64,000 nucleotides of DNA from Cenococcum geophilum 1.58. Taxonomy: Eukaryota; Ascomycota; Dothideomycetes; Gloniales; Gloniaceae. Of the stretch, positions 1 through 12,298 are shown piece after piece; position 1 is the stretch's first letter; each line of letters starts with the position of its first letter. The notes beneath the pieces are model-generated. The model was not told the DNA's origin, made no database searches, and saw nothing but the letters and a program-made list of their open reading frames with translations. The stretch is from assembly GCA_001692895.1 (NCBI GenBank), contig KV748268.1, positions 248,001 to 312,000 of the forward strand. The letters run 5' to 3'. The position numbers and the translations under genes are program-made.

Positions 1-960
1 GACCTAGTTCTTAAATTATGTTATACTTTAGTACTATGTCTTTTATTAATAATAAAGCTAAGACTAAACCTTATATAAATGCTATTATAGTCAGTTATTA
101 ATCCTAAGCTATACTAGCTTAGTAAACTAATATTTATTAGAATATTTATAAGGAGTTTGGCGATAGTTACCCTAATACTATAGCAGTTAATAAAGNGGCG
201 CTAATAGTTATACTTACGGAAGGGGTTAGGATATTACTTTTTAGGTATAAGTCTAAACTATATAAAGCGGCTAGTATAGAGCTAGAGGCTGNGGTAAATA
301 GGTTTAAGTTAGAGTAACTCTAAGTTTACTTCTTTANATATAGGGTTAATAGTTTTAAATTGCATATAAAGGACTTCTTAAGTTAGGTATTAAAGATATC
401 CAATATTAATTTAAAATTAGTAATTAGGTTTATAGAGTAATTANATATATTATATTATAATAAAAATATCTCTATAAAGTGGAAATAAATAGTAGTATAT
501 TATAATGGATTAATATATTATATAATATAGATTAAANGAAGTTTTTAGAAAAACTTNCTAAAAATATCTATAGGTAGTATATTAGGAAATAAAATATAGT
601 ATATATTAGACTAAAGTATTCTAAAAATAGTAGTTATATTTAAAATATATAATAGGTAAGTTNTAATAGTAGGTTAGTACAATATAGTTTAGAAAATAGT
701 AGAAAATAGATTAATAGGTATAAAGTAGTAAAAAAAGAGGTATTATAGATAAGTTCTATAATATATATATTTTTATTTAGGGATTTTAAAAAAGGGTATA
801 TAGTTTAGAGAAGTATAATATAAAATATAGCGATATAGTATTATTAGTAGTAAGGTAGTTTTAAAGAATAATAATTAGATTTAAATTATATAATAGATTG
901 CTTATATAATCTAAAGTATATAAAAAAAAAAAATTCTAATTAAAATCCTAAACTTTTAAA
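1..960. repeat. AT-rich RIP-degraded repeat debris, identity not recognised
   Basis: This stretch is extremely AT-rich and dominated by TA steps, with several ambiguous bases (N) that suggest trouble resolving a repeat. A broken plus-strand frame can be followed through about the first 400 bases, but I could not match it to a family with any confidence. Further right, stops are so dense that no frame stands out. The most likely nature is an old, heavily RIP-mutated transposable element. Confidence 0.35.
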
Positions 961-1940
961 AGCTTATTATAGAATAGAACCTAAATATTAAATTTAACTC
1001 TATTCTAAGCATCCTTTATTAATTTTAATTTTGGGATGCTATAGATACTACTCTTAGCCCTACTTACTTAAAGGCCCAACCTAGCATTTCTTAATATCCT
1101 TAAATAATAACGTAATAATGTAATCTTAAAAGTAAAGCTAAACGCTAATATATGCATGGTATGCTTAATAACGGCATTTAAAGCATTTTAGGTTAATTAT
1201 ATTCCTAACTAGTGTATATTTATTAGCGTAGAAAGCTATAAATACTTTAACCTTAATCTTACTAATAGCGCTTAACTATATTACTTATACCTTTAAAATA
1301 AAAATAAATACTTTTAGGTATAAAATAGCTATATTATATGGTTCTAATATATACTAATATATATAGATGCCTAAATCGCTAGTACCGATAATAAATAGTA
1401 TTATAAGTCAATTTATAGTTAATGGAGTACTTCTTAAAGCTAAGAGCTGAATACTAGAGGAACTCGCTAAAGATAAAGCATAGGTTAGCGAAGTTAAGGA
1501 GCTGTAGAAGCAGGTAATTCTATTATTAGTATAGAGTTATAATATAATAGTAGTATACTAAGTAATATAGGGTCTTAATAGGGATATATAAAACTCTGTT
1601 TAACGTTCTATAGTATATAGGATAAGAAGTATATATTAGGGTTTATATTAAGTTCCAGTAAATTAGTTTTATAAGTNCTAAATTATAATAAANAAGTNAG
1701 AAGAACTAATATTATAAGGGTATAAGAGGTTAGTAATTAGATCTATTATTAGCAATTAGTAAAGGAGTATAGATATTACTAGCTAATAAAGACTTAGAGA
1801 AAGCTATTAGTATAGTAAAACCTNGTTATACTATTTAGCTCGGTAGTAGGGGGTTTAAATATTATNCTATATGGAAACGTTATATTGTAAGCTTACTTAT
1901 TAATCGCTATAAGGAGCTAAATTAACTCTTCTCTCTATCT
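961..1940. other. Gene-poor AT-rich stretch left of the pogo relic
   Basis: No family could be recognised here. A short plus-strand frame near 1,370-1,550 reads as a helical, Lys/Glu-rich stretch (it contains ILEELAKDKA and VSEVKEL), which may be the remnant of a coiled-coil protein, but it is too short to name. The segment carries several N bases. It may include the far end of the pogo-like element next door, but I could not define terminal inverted repeats. Confidence 0.3.
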
Positions 1941-1949
1941 ATAACTACT

Positions 1950-3570
1950 TAAAGAAGCTTATAATAGTTATCTACCTTACTTATACAGTTTAATAGCCTT
2001 AAATTACTCTCTCTGCCTTTATAAGAGCTGTAATTAGAGTCTTATTACTATCCTCTTACTGCCCCTTATAAAGCTTAAGGCGCTCTAGTATATCTAAAGC
2101 CTTATTAAGCTTAATAACTTATAGCTTAACCTCCTTATTGCTTTCTTTATTATCTAGCGCGTTATATAAAGTGATAATTAAGGCCTTAATTGCTTCCTGT
2201 AATATAGAGGCCTTAGGCTCTATTAAAGCGTCCTCCCTATTTATATTAATAAAGTCCTTAATAGGAATTAATTACCTAATTTACTTTGCCTAGCTAAGCT
2301 GCTATAAATATACCTCTAGTTCGGCCTTAAGCTAAGGCTCGCTATACCCACTTAGCGTACCCTAGGGGCCCTTATAGGGTCTAAATATCGTTAAATATAT
2401 AAAGCAATTTATTACGGTTTAAGGGCTAATTTTATACTATGCTATAATAGCCTACTAAACGGCCCTAAGTACGTTTATTATCTTAAGGGGGTTCTTATCT
2501 TATTCCACCTAATTTACTATATAGGATAGCTAGTAGCGGCGGTAATAGGCTTTAAAGGTTTAAATTATACCCTAATCTAAAGGCTAATAGAGAGAGGTAA
2601 CGTTTTTAGGTAGGAATTTAACCCTAGTATTAAGCAAGTTAGCGCACTCTAATATTATAAGTATACCCCTAGTATAGCTAAAAGCGGAATTAATAAGTAG
2701 GAGGATCTTCCTACCGCTTATTAAGCCGTTAAACTACTTAATATAATTAAGGAATATTAACACTATTATTTAGGCCTTCTTATTAAACCTTTAGGCAAAG
2801 TTAAGGCCTCTAAAGTTGCTACGTTACGTGCTAAAATATTAAGGATTCTTTACTCTTTTAATAATCTATAGGGGTATAATATAGCTGCTGTCTACGTTGC
2901 TATAGTAGACGGTTATAATACGCTCCTTCTACTTTTTAGTGCCTAATTGCCCTATAGTTACAAGTCCTATATCCGGCGTGGCCTTATAGAAAAGCCCTGC
3001 CTTATCTATATTATAGACGTCTTAATTTAGGTACGCATTTACTATAACCCTAAGCTCCTACATACGCTTTTTAGCGCCCTCTATATCTACTAACCTAGCC
3101 TCGCCGTATAGTTTCTGTCTTAATATTTAATTCCTCTTCTTAAAGTTGTTAACCCAACCGCTTAAGAAGCTAGGCTATTGTTAACCCTAATAACACGCCA
3201 TTATATTTTAAAGCTTTATTACTATAGCCCAAATAAGGTTGCCGGTAATGAGTATATTAGCGGCCTATATCCGCTGTTGCCATTTAAATAGCGCTTCTTT
3301 AAGGTTAGGATTATTAGGAGCTCTATACCTCTTAAAGCCCTCCTTGCCACGTTAAAGGACTAGTAAATTAAAGTACTTATATTTAGGCTTTAAAGAGTCT
3401 AATATAATAGACTGTCGAATAGGGTGTTAAAATTAATCGGTAAAAAAGCAAGCAGTATCTCTTTGAGGTTTTCTAGAGTTCTTACAGCAGTATACCCGGA
3501 TTTACTGCCTTTTACGCTCTAAAATACTATAGCGGCGGAGGCACTTAGGGTCGTCCTTATGCTTCGCCAT
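1950..3570 (-). mobile_element. Fot1/pogo-type DNA transposon transposase relic
   Basis: This is the remnant of a cut-and-paste transposase of the Tc1/mariner superfamily, pogo/Fot1 branch. Read on the minus strand from an ATG at 3,568-3,570 (MAKHKDDPK...), it shows a CENP-B-type helix-turn-helix region: LKEALFKWQQR, then ITGNLIWAIVIKL, ending in GWVNNFKKR at about 3,131-3,163. The first catalytic aspartate block follows as NIDKAGLFYKATPD near 2,970-3,012, corresponding to the NxDETGLF motif of the family. The later DDE part is recognisable but weak. The frame runs for about 500 codons, close to a normal pogo transposase, and is broken mainly by in-frame TAG/TAA at former Gln/Trp positions, the pattern RIP leaves. 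No TA target duplication or terminal inverted repeats were resolved. The family is clear; the subfamily is not. Confidence 0.85.
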
Positions 3571-4370
3571 TATATAGGGCAAGAGGGGTGTTAAATTAAT
3601 AAATATTAATGGCTGCCGTGCTGGTTTATAGGCTTAAGAGTAAGGGTTAATGCTTCTAAAAATAGGGTTTTTAACACTAAAATATCTTACGCTATACCGT
3701 TCTTATATAAGAGAGCTTTAAATATAACGGCGTATTAAATTTAAACGTAAGCCTTATAAACCTTATAGTAAAATCAACTGTTTATAGCTATTGACCGTTA
3801 TACCGTAGAAGAACGGTATACTAANAGAACGTTAAAACGCGGCTTTACTGTATTAGTAAGGGTATTTAGGAAGCATTAATAAAGATTAGAGGCAATTAGT
3901 AGTAGATTTTAATAAGAGGTAGAAATAGGGTAGGTAGTATACTCTATATAAGATGGAATTATAGGATAGTAGATTCTATAGTGTAATAAAGGGGTTATTA
4001 TAGAAGAGAAGGTTATAAGTAGAGGATTTCTAAAAAGGCTTCCGAAAAATCCCTCCTTATAGTACTTCTTCCCCTAGTGGATTTTATCCTAGGATTATTA
4101 ATAAGAGCTAGGTAATATATTAATAAGAGCTAAGTAATATATTAATAAGAGCTAGGTAATAGAATTAATGGGATTAAGGCTCTATAACTATATAGATAAT
4201 TTTAATTTTAGTATTTACGTATAGTCTAAGTGTTATAGGACATTAGTAGGGGAAGAGGCGGCGGCAAAAAGTAATTGGACACTAATACTTTAGGCAAAAA
4301 ATACGACAGTATTAAGAAATAATTAATTCTAGCATTAAATTGACTCTAACTCTAGTACTAATTATAGTAT
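3571..4370. other. Flank of the pogo relic with a three-copy 22-bp tandem repeat
   Basis: No gene is visible. Around 3,700-3,830 there are short inverted blocks (accgttctta near 3,700 and agaacggtat near 3,810) that might be transposon-end sequence. At 4,097-4,162 a 22-bp unit beginning ATTAATAAGAGCTA repeats three times. At about 4,030-4,050 the block AAAAAGGCTTCCGAAAAAT occurs and recurs near 5,250-5,270, so the two sites share an element of some kind. Confidence 0.4.
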
Positions 4371-4610
4371 AAAAAGTTTCGTGCTTAAAGTTAGGTCTTT
4401 ATTATTCTTCTACAAGGTTTAAAGGCTTCCTCTATAGCGACGTAATATTACTATTTCTTATAATTCTCCTTATTAAGTGTGCAAGTCTTAAAGATATCTA
4501 TAAGGTCATTAGCTAATAAAACTAAAGGTCTTTAGTTCTTCTCCTTTATAGAAACTAGATAATGGATTTTAGGAGGTAAAAGGCTAGTAGCAAGGGGCTC
4601 TTCTTAAACT
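4370..4610 (-). pseudogene. Short unidentified coding relic
   Basis: On the minus strand a frame of about 75 codons reads sensibly (PPKIHYLVSIKEKN, then PLVLLANDLIDIFKT, then VAIEEAFKPCRRI) with a few internal stops. No family was recognised. It sits in AT-rich repeat debris and may be a fragment of a transposable element. Only the protein-like composition and the continuous frame support it. Confidence 0.25.
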
Positions 4611-5350
4611 GTAAAAGATTGTTTCTATATATTAGCAGGTATTAATTTTATAAGGTTATAGAGGTTTACAGGGTCTCTTTTAGTATTCTAAAACTTACAA
4701 TAGGTTAAATATTAAGGTTTTCTAATATGGGAAGTATAAGGAGGCATTCTACTAAGTATTAAGTAAGTGGAGTAAAAGTAGAGTTAGTTTTTATAGTATA
4801 GGGGCGAAAAAAAGAGAATTTTTGGTGGGGTTAGATTATATTAATAAGTTATAATATCGAATTAGGTTTTGCTAGGGCGTTTATAATATTATATATATTA
4901 GTTATATATATTATATTATAATGTGTTTTAAATTTAGGCTTAGGTATATTCGGTTAAGATAAAGTTTCTTAATATTTTTAATATTTAATAATTATATTTT
5001 CTATAGATGTANAAGTTTTATAAGTTTATTAGGATTACTATTAATTATAAAAAGTAGGTTAGAAAAGGAGAAGTTATAAAGAAAAGAGAATATATATATA
5101 TATAGGTATTAGTTAGGGAAAGGAGAGAAAGGAGTATATAATAGGGAGTTAGTAAGTAAGTTAAGTAGGTTAATAATATAAGTTAGGTCAATAATTATAT
5201 TATATATATTAGCAGTTATAAGGAAACGGCTATAGGATAATAGGGGATATTTTTAAAAGGCTTCCGAAAAATGGGCATTATAGGTATATATTTATAGGAT
5301 GGTAGTATTTAGTAGTAATTTAAATAGTAATAGTAAGTAAAATAATATTA
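4611..5350. other. AT-rich stretch without a recognisable gene
   Basis: Long runs of TATA and purine-rich GGAGAA/AAAGAG blocks and no sustained reading frame. The only structure noticed is the second copy of the AAAAAGGCTTCCGAAAAAT block near 5,250-5,270. I see nothing else that can be named. Confidence 0.4.
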
Positions 5351-5485
5351 ACTAGGACGGGGTAACTGGGACAGGGTAACTAGGACAGGGTAATTAAAAT
5401 AAGGTAACTAAGATAGGGTAACTAGAACGAGGTAATTAGGACAAGGTAACCAGGATGGGGTAATTAGGATAGGTAACTAAGACGG
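5351..5485 (+). repeat. 14-bp minisatellite, about nine copies
   Basis: Direct tandem copies of a 14-bp unit close to GGTAACTAGGACAG. Units differ mainly by C/T and G/A exchanges, as expected of a RIP-altered or ageing array. A purine-rich low-complexity tail (GGGAGAAAGAGGG and similar) follows to about 5,640. Confidence 0.9.
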
Positions 5486-6746
5486 TAATAGTAACTAAAA
5501 CAAGGAGAGTAAAAAGGGAGAAAGAGGGAAAAAGTAGTAAATTAGGTAGTAATAGGGATAAGAATTAAAGGTATAGGATAGGGGGGTAATAGGGATAGTA
5601 ATAAGGGTAAAGGAGGGTAGGGGATTACATTAAAGGTTAAATAGTAGATAAAGGTTAGAAATAAATTTAGGAGTTTTAGGTATTTAAAGATCTAAAATAA
5701 CTTAAAACTACTACTACGCTTATCTAAATTGTAATATAGGCGTTATAGTAGAAGATATAGTTAATTAAAGATATATATTCTGGTGTGTCCTTTCTAATTT
5801 AGTAAGGCTGGTCGCAATTACAACCTATCTAAATTAGGGTTTTTTTAGAATTAAGTTTAATAAACCTCTAACACCTTTATAAGGCACTATACTAGGTATT
5901 TTTTTTATTATAGAAGTAAGTCCTAGATTATTACTATATATTACTAAGCAGCGGCCATATAATAGACCTTCTGCGCCTATTTACTGCGTACTATACTCTA
6001 AAGAGCAGCAAACTATATAACGCGATAAGCCTAGTTATAGTAAGAATGTCTTAGTAAAACACTTAATATAAGATATTATTCTTAAATAAAATCTAACGCT
6101 TTAATTAAATTTTGCTAAATTCTACTAACCTAATTAAACTCTATTGCATCTGTAGGTAGGCGACCTTAGTACGCTAACCAGTTTAGGGTTTTTTTAAAAT
6201 ACCAGTTAGGCCAGCTATGAACTACTACTATAGTACTACTATAGTAAGAACTTAACATAAGATGTTATTTTTAAATAAAATCTAACGCTTAAATTAAATT
6301 CTACCGAATTCTACTAACCTAATTAAACTCTATCGTATATGTAGGTAGGCGGCCTTATTACGCTAACCAATTTAGGGTTTTTTTAGAATACTAGTTGGGC
6401 TAGCTATAAACCACCGCTACAGTACTACTATAGTAAGAACTTAATATAAGATGTCATTCTCAGATAAAATCTAACGCTTTAATTAAATTCTGCCGAATTC
6501 TACTAACCTAATCAAACTCTATTGTATATGTAGATAGGCGGCCTCATTACGCTAACCAATTTAGGGTTTTTTTAGAATACTGGTTAGACTAGCTATAAAC
6601 TATTACTATAAACTACTACTACAAAACACTTAATATAAGATGTTATTCTCAAATAAAATCCAACGCTTTAATTAAATTCTGCTAAATTCTACTAACCCAG
6701 TCTATTAAAATATAATGCTTAATTCTACTACTAATACCTAACTACC

Positions 6747-6770
6747 TTTTAGCATGTTAACATACCAAAA
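6747..6770. repeat. Dispersed palindromic motif, copy with arms AGCAT...
   Basis: One copy of the palindrome whose ideal arms are TTTCGGCAT and ATGCCGAAA. Here the centre GCATGTTAAC is intact and the outer bases show only C/T and G/A changes. The surrounding 6,770-6,860 sequence is paralogous to 18,018-18,114. Confidence 0.6.
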
Positions 6771-6948
6771 TATTAAAATATAATGTTTTAACTTAATTTA
6801 TCTATCTAGGGAAGGCTGGTTTACCAGCCGCCTTACACTACTAGAAGATTAATTCTTAATACAATTAAACTTTATTGCATATAAATATTCAACTATAGGT
6901 AAGCAGCCTCGCTACGCTAACCTATTTAGGGTTTTTTCAAAATGCTAG

Positions 6949-7222
6949 TTATTAGTAACTCGGTTAATTAAGATATAAGTATAGCAAGAAAGATATATGC
7001 AAGCCTATATAATTGGATTATCTATAAACGAGGATCTAAAGCTATAGAAAGGAAAGGAGAAGAATAATAATACTGCTTAAAGTAGAGATTTTATATAATC
7101 TAATCGTATGTCTGCCGTAATCTGCTGTTTTTCTATTAGCCCGTAATAATTGGCTTTTTTAATATATTAATATACCAAAGTTATATAACCGCAATTTGCA
7201 GTAATCTGCTAGTACTATAACA
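6949..7222 (-). mobile_element. LTR-like fragment (LTR retrotransposon fossil)
   Basis: This segment matches, in reverse orientation, the solo LTR at 18,115-18,597 and the fragment at 18,877-19,117. It is shorter than the longest copy, so internally reduced. It lies inside the array of 185-bp units, so it entered after the array existed. No internal retroelement genes accompany it. The family cannot be named from the LTR alone; it is old and RIP-altered. Confidence 0.65.
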
Positions 7223-7989
7223 GTTCTGCCATCTATTAAGTTCTGCCACGTTCTACTAAATTCTACTAGTGCTGTAATACTAGTCGGGCTAGCTATAAAC
7301 CACTGCTATAGTGCTACTACAGCAAGAACTTAACATAAGATGTCATTCTTAGATAAAATCCGCGCTTTAATTAAATTCTACTAAATTCTACTAACCTAAA
7401 CAAACTCTATTGCATTTGCAGGTAGGCGGCCTTATTACGCTAACCAGTTTAGGGTTTTTTTAAAATACTAGTCGGGCTAGCTACAAACCACTACTATAGT
7501 AAGAACTTAACATAAGATGTTATTCTTAGATAAAATCTAACGCTTAAATTAAATTCTGCTAAATTCTACTAACCTAAACAAACTCTATTGTATCTATAGG
7601 TAGGCGGCCTCATTATACTAACTAGTTTAGGGTTTTTTTAAAATACCGGTCGGACTAGCTATAAACCACCGCTATAGTACTACTGCAAACTATTTTACAA
7701 TAAATCCCTAAAATTATTTAAAAAAGCTTAGTAGTAGGCTAAGGAAATACCTAACTTTTTAAGACGTAGCAAAAGCTAAAAAGCAGAGCAATCAACAACA
7801 ATATTAACGAAACCTCCAACCTTAGGAACTAGTAGATTTCATCGCATATAAACCTCCACTCTATTAAAATATTTTAATAGAAACCCCTTAAACCGGCCTT
7901 TAAATAAGCCTTAATATTTAAATTCCTTAAAATAGCGATACTTAACAAGGCGATACTTAATAAGGCGATATTCCCTAATCCCTATAACC

Positions 7990-10900
7990 AAACTATATAC
8001 AACTAAGCAAGAGTAAAAGTAAAAGCGAATTAGATACTAACCTTACTAGGCAAATTTAGCAGGTATAAATAAATAAGGAGAAATATAACGCTAAACGGGA
8101 AGAATATAAGGCGGAAGTTTCCTAACGGCTGAATAAAATGTATATAATAACCGCCAAAATTATACCACAACCAGATAATGTAAATAAAGCTAGTACACCT
8201 AGCAATTTAGCAATATTAGGCTTGTAGGTAATAGAAGGGTTAGGAATTACTACTAGAGCAAAAAGGGCTAGTGAAAGAGGGTCACGGCGTTCTTTTTTAA
8301 AAGCTGCTTCTATAGATAAACCAATATTATTAGATAATAACAGCATTAGTGCTTCGCGTACTTTAAATAAATTAACAAATACCTAAAAATTATAAAAAGC
8401 AAGAACCCTATCACAGACACTAAACCAGCGCAGCTTACCTTCCCTATAATTATTAAATGGAAGTCTTACTAAACAAAGTAAGTTGTTCCCAGCTTAAACT
8501 AATAATCTTTTATCCTAGATAAAATCTTTACTAGTAAGAGTACCTATATATAACACGCTAACCTTACTAGTTATCTAAAGATCTACAAGCACTACTTTAT
8601 CTTTATATCTTTATCCGGCCGAAGAAACAGTCCTATTTATACCTACCTAACCTATAAGTTAAGGAACACTACCAACGGCTTCTATCCCGCCCATAGTCTC
8701 TCCTATATAAGCTACCGCTCCGCCTATTACAGCCCCAACTCTAGTTATAACAGCACCCCTAAAACCAATAGAGCGGACGGCTTTTAAGCTTGCTAAACAA
8801 CTTTAAAGTTTTTAAAACTACACCTATAAACAGTATAAAGAGGCAGATTAATTACACTAATAGCACTACTAACGCCCTAATGTATATTCTAAGTGTTCTT
8901 CTTTACAGTAAATTACTACTATTATCCGCAGGCAGTATAATAGAGGAACGCCACTTCCAGACGTACTAAGCAGTATTAAAATAATAAAGCTAGCGGACCT
9001 CCGCAATATTAACTGCCAAAGGGCTTTTAAGGGTATAAGTTGCTTTACTGCCCCTAAAGATATTAGGACTTATAATAAGAACCTACCTAAAAACCTATAC
9101 CTATTATAATACTACTCTACCAGTAATAAGAATCGCCGTACTAAAGTAATATTTAATATTAATAGCATCTGCTGCTTTCCTAGCAGCTTAGGAATTGCTT
9201 ATTATAGAATTAATTAGTTTCCTAAAGCCCATCCTATTCTTAATATTATTGCGGATATATACTTCGGCCTAAAAGTACCTATATATAATAGTAGAGGAGT
9301 ATTATCTAAGAAGTACGTCCCACTTTATAAGATACCTTACTACTATTTCGGCACTATTATTAGTATAGAGACACTCTTTATATTTATCTTTTTTCCAGCG
9401 CTCTATTTAGAAAGTGACTATAAGCACTCCACATACCTTAGTAAAGAAGATTAACAGCTTTAGTATAATGCGGTTCTTAGTCCTACTTTAACCAAGACAA
9501 TTAAATACTTAAATATTTTGCAGTATTATCCCGCTTCCGCCTATATTGCCAATATAGATTTAGCTAAAGTAGCCGCGGAGTCTCTTACCTAAAAAGAATG
9601 TGCTAAGAACTAGCTTTTAAGACACGCACTATAGCCTTAATACCTTAATCCTCTTTGGACCTGTATACTTAAAACTATTAAGGATAATCCTAGCTTTTAG
9701 CGGTTCTAAGGTATAACCCTCTTTATAAACGGAAAAAATATAAAACTTAAATATATAGACCCTAGTTTGACGGGAGTATATATAAGATGGGAAAATCACT
9801 AGTCTAAGGCAACTGACCCCTAATTCTACAATAAGAATCGGACTTTTATAGACCTCGCAAAGCAGGTAACCTTAAAAGATAGTGCTTTACTATATAATTA
9901 AATACCAGATAGCTATAAGGCAGAAGTATATCTATAAAGAAGTTACTACCTTAAAGCGTATTTTTAGACTTAGGAAGTCCTTAATACTAATAAAAGCCAA
10001 GCTAGGGGCAATCCTAAGCGCACTAAATACTCCTAGGCAATAATATGAGATTCGATAAGCCAGACTATATTTGCTATACTACGTAAAAAGGAGAGTATGG
10101 ATAGACTAATTTATTCCCAATTTTATTTATTAATAAAGGGTCCATTTAATATATTAAAGACGTATATCTTTAATAATAAATCTCTTAAGAATCTTGCGTT
10201 GGACCCTAGGTATATTCGGTTACTATAGCAAGAAGGTAAAAGTATTACGTTTTCTAAGGCTATCTATAAGTTTAGTTACCTTTATAGAAAAAGGCGAGCT
10301 TATAGCAATCTAATTAACAATTAGTGGAAATTATATGGGATTAGGGAAGAGCACCATATTTCTCTTACGATGGTAGGTGAGATTTATAAGCAGTGGCGTA
10401 AGTGGGACTTGTATAATAATAATAAAATTAATTACAGCTAGTACGCCCTTCCTTATTATATTATCCCAACTTAAGAGACCCTTAGTTTTCTATACGCCCA
10501 GATTAACAAGTACTACTTCCTCTTTAAGCATATTCGTGTATATACCGCCATAATATATTCCTTACCGGAGATAATAGTTATAGTTATTGCCCTACGAGCA
10601 CTTCGGTTCTGCTATAGCAGCAATCTTCTATAATAGGAATCACTTTTATATAAAGATTACTGGGAGTAAAAACGTAATTATAAAATTACGGTTAAAGAAG
10701 GGCTTAGTATGCGTAATAGTATAAAGCATTATAGTCTTAGCTAGTTTCTACTAAAGTTTAATTAGGCTATATAGCGGCTAGTACCACCATATAGCGAGAA
10801 TATCTTAGTTAGAAATATACTAATATACAAAGAGTATAAGCGGAGGTGGAAAGCGGTTAAGGATCTCCGGAATATCTTTATCCGCTTTAATTAGGCTAAG

Positions 10901-11990
10901 TTATAGTATAACCGCTACAATGTTTAAAGAAATCCATTACTATTAAGAAAATAGCTTAAATACCTCCACGTCCTTAACCTTAAGCAATTTAACATTAATA
11001 TCCGGAAGGCAATGCTTAAGATTAATAAAGGCTTAGTAAAACTAGCACTAGCAGTAATATAGCAAAAGGGCGAATTTTGATTCTACTACCGAGGCATAAA
11101 GGAAATATTTTCTACTAACGGGGTAATAGAACCACCGCACTTTATAATAGGAAATAAGATACGGTTTAAGAAAGTAGCAGATCTACTTAACTTCTTATTT
11201 TTATAGAATAATAAAAAGAAGCAAATAGGCTAGGGTAGTAAACCGTATTAAGCAATTTTATAAAAAAGCTTTAAGTTAGTTAAGAGGCGACTAGGATATA
11301 GGAAAGTAGAAAGGTGGTTAGATAAATTCCTCCATCTTATCCGCCTAACGCATTAAATCCTTCCATACCCGTCTAATACTACTTTTATTTCGTCAATAAA
11401 GANAAGCCGTAGTTAAGGACTAAGGCGATAAATAATGTGGTTTTTAGCAGTATATATAAACCTAGAGAAAGTAGAGCTTTTAGTCCGTTTAATACCTTAT
11501 ACGCTTTTTAATATACTCTAGGCTACATATTAACAGACATTAGGAAACGGATAAAATTAGCAAAAATAGGGTATATATTAGCTTATTAAAGCATATAGAG
11601 AGCAAGGGCTACGGATATACGGGCTTGAGGAGAGTAAGGAGTACTAGGTAGTAGGAAAGAAGAGTATTAAACTAAAAGGATTTTCACTACTATAAGAGTG
11701 GTCGTAGCTATTAAAGCTTTTAATATTAGAGCAAATTAAGAATAAGAGCCTTAAAGAGCTAGAGGAGCTAATAGTGGAATAGAGCTAGGATAAAAGCGGC
11801 AATACTTAGAATAAGGAAGACTTTAGTAGTAAAGAAGGGAGTAGGTAAAGAAGTAATAAAGATAATAGGGTTAATAGGAACTAAGATATGCAATTAAAAT
11901 CTAATAAAAGCAGAATAGTAAGCCGTAATATAACTAGTAGTAGTAGCATTTTTATTCTATCTAATTAGATATTGTATTACGGAGTAAAAG
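7990..11990 (+). pseudogene. Long single-exon relic of an unnamed fungal multicopy-type protein
   Basis: One plus-strand frame runs for about 1,300 codons with many in-frame TAA/TAG but no obvious frame loss. The first part (to about 8,350) is charged and helical (NKEKYNAKREEYKAEV), followed by a Ser/Thr/Pro-rich linker (8,350-8,800). From about 9,050 a well-structured region follows, with blocks such as NSICCFPSSLGIA, NIIADIYFGLKVP, VPLYKIPYYYFGT, LQYYPASAYIANID and, later, IYSQFYLLIKGPF and VIALRALRFCY. The end (11,740-11,990) is again acidic and low in complexity. I have a memory of large, repeated fungal hypothetical proteins with a CCFPSSL-type block but can name no function. Stops fall at likely Gln, Arg and Trp codons, in keeping with RIP. 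A repeated tail sequence starts just downstream at 12,035, so the gene may belong to a mobile or amplified unit. Confidence 0.7.
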
Positions 11991-12034
11991 GCAAAGTCCA
12001 AAAAGGACGTAGAGGAAGTTTAGCTAAGATAGGT

Positions 12035-12175
12035 AGGGTAGAATGTTTTGTAAATAGGCTATGTTATAAAAAAGTCGGAGCGGTTTCCTTAACAACTCGC
12101 GACTTGGTTTCGGCATATTAATATACTAAACTAATTTTTTTTACTAATGCCACTTTAATTCCCTAACAATATGTC
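12035..12175 (+). repeat. Shared tail repeat, copy 1, with dispersed palindrome
   Basis: About 140 bp matching 16,985-17,160. Common blocks are AGAATGTTTT, ATAGGCTATGTTAT, then TTTCGGCATATTAA followed by an A/T-rich run and ACC(A)TCAATTCCCTA-type sequence. The palindrome lies at 12,108-12,130. This copy immediately follows the end of the long relic at 7,990-11,990, which suggests that it marks the end of a repeated unit. Confidence 0.7.
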
Positions 12176-12215
12176 AAAATATAATTATTGCGAAAATGGA
12201 TAATAATTAATATAA

Positions 12216-12298
12216 ATAAGTGTTGAGATAAGTGTTAAGATNAGTNTTNAGATAAGTNTCGAGATAAGTNTNNAGATAAGTATTAAGATAAATGCTAT
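12216..12298 (+). repeat. 12-bp minisatellite AGATAAGTGTTA, first locus
   Basis: Seven or so direct copies of a 12-bp unit; several bases are N, so the copy number is uncertain. The same unit forms a longer array at 25,263-25,512. Both arrays follow the palindrome and a shared GCGAAAATRGA-type block, so the three parts appear to travel together. Confidence 0.85.

Larger units (their letters stand above)
5770..7690 (+). repeat. Array of units of about 185 bp, interrupted by an LTR fragment
   Basis: A long tandem array. Diagnostic blocks recur in order in each unit: GAACTTAACATAAGATGT, then TCTAACGCTTTAATTAAATT, then GTAGGTAGGCGGCC, then TTTAGGGTTTTTTT, then GGCTAGCTATAAACCAC. Unit starts are seen near 6,054, 6,248, 6,437, 6,627, 7,326 and 7,503, giving spacings of about 177-190 bp. 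The array is disrupted between about 6,690 and 7,300 by unrelated sequence including an LTR-like fragment and a copy of the dispersed palindrome. No coding frame is evident. It could be a satellite or the tandem 5' region of an element. Confidence 0.88.

Noticed and set aside
8122-8346. Minus-strand open frame of 74 codons with hydrophobic C-terminus
   Set aside because: The opposite (plus) strand carries the continuous frame of the long relic through this interval; the minus frame is its shadow.
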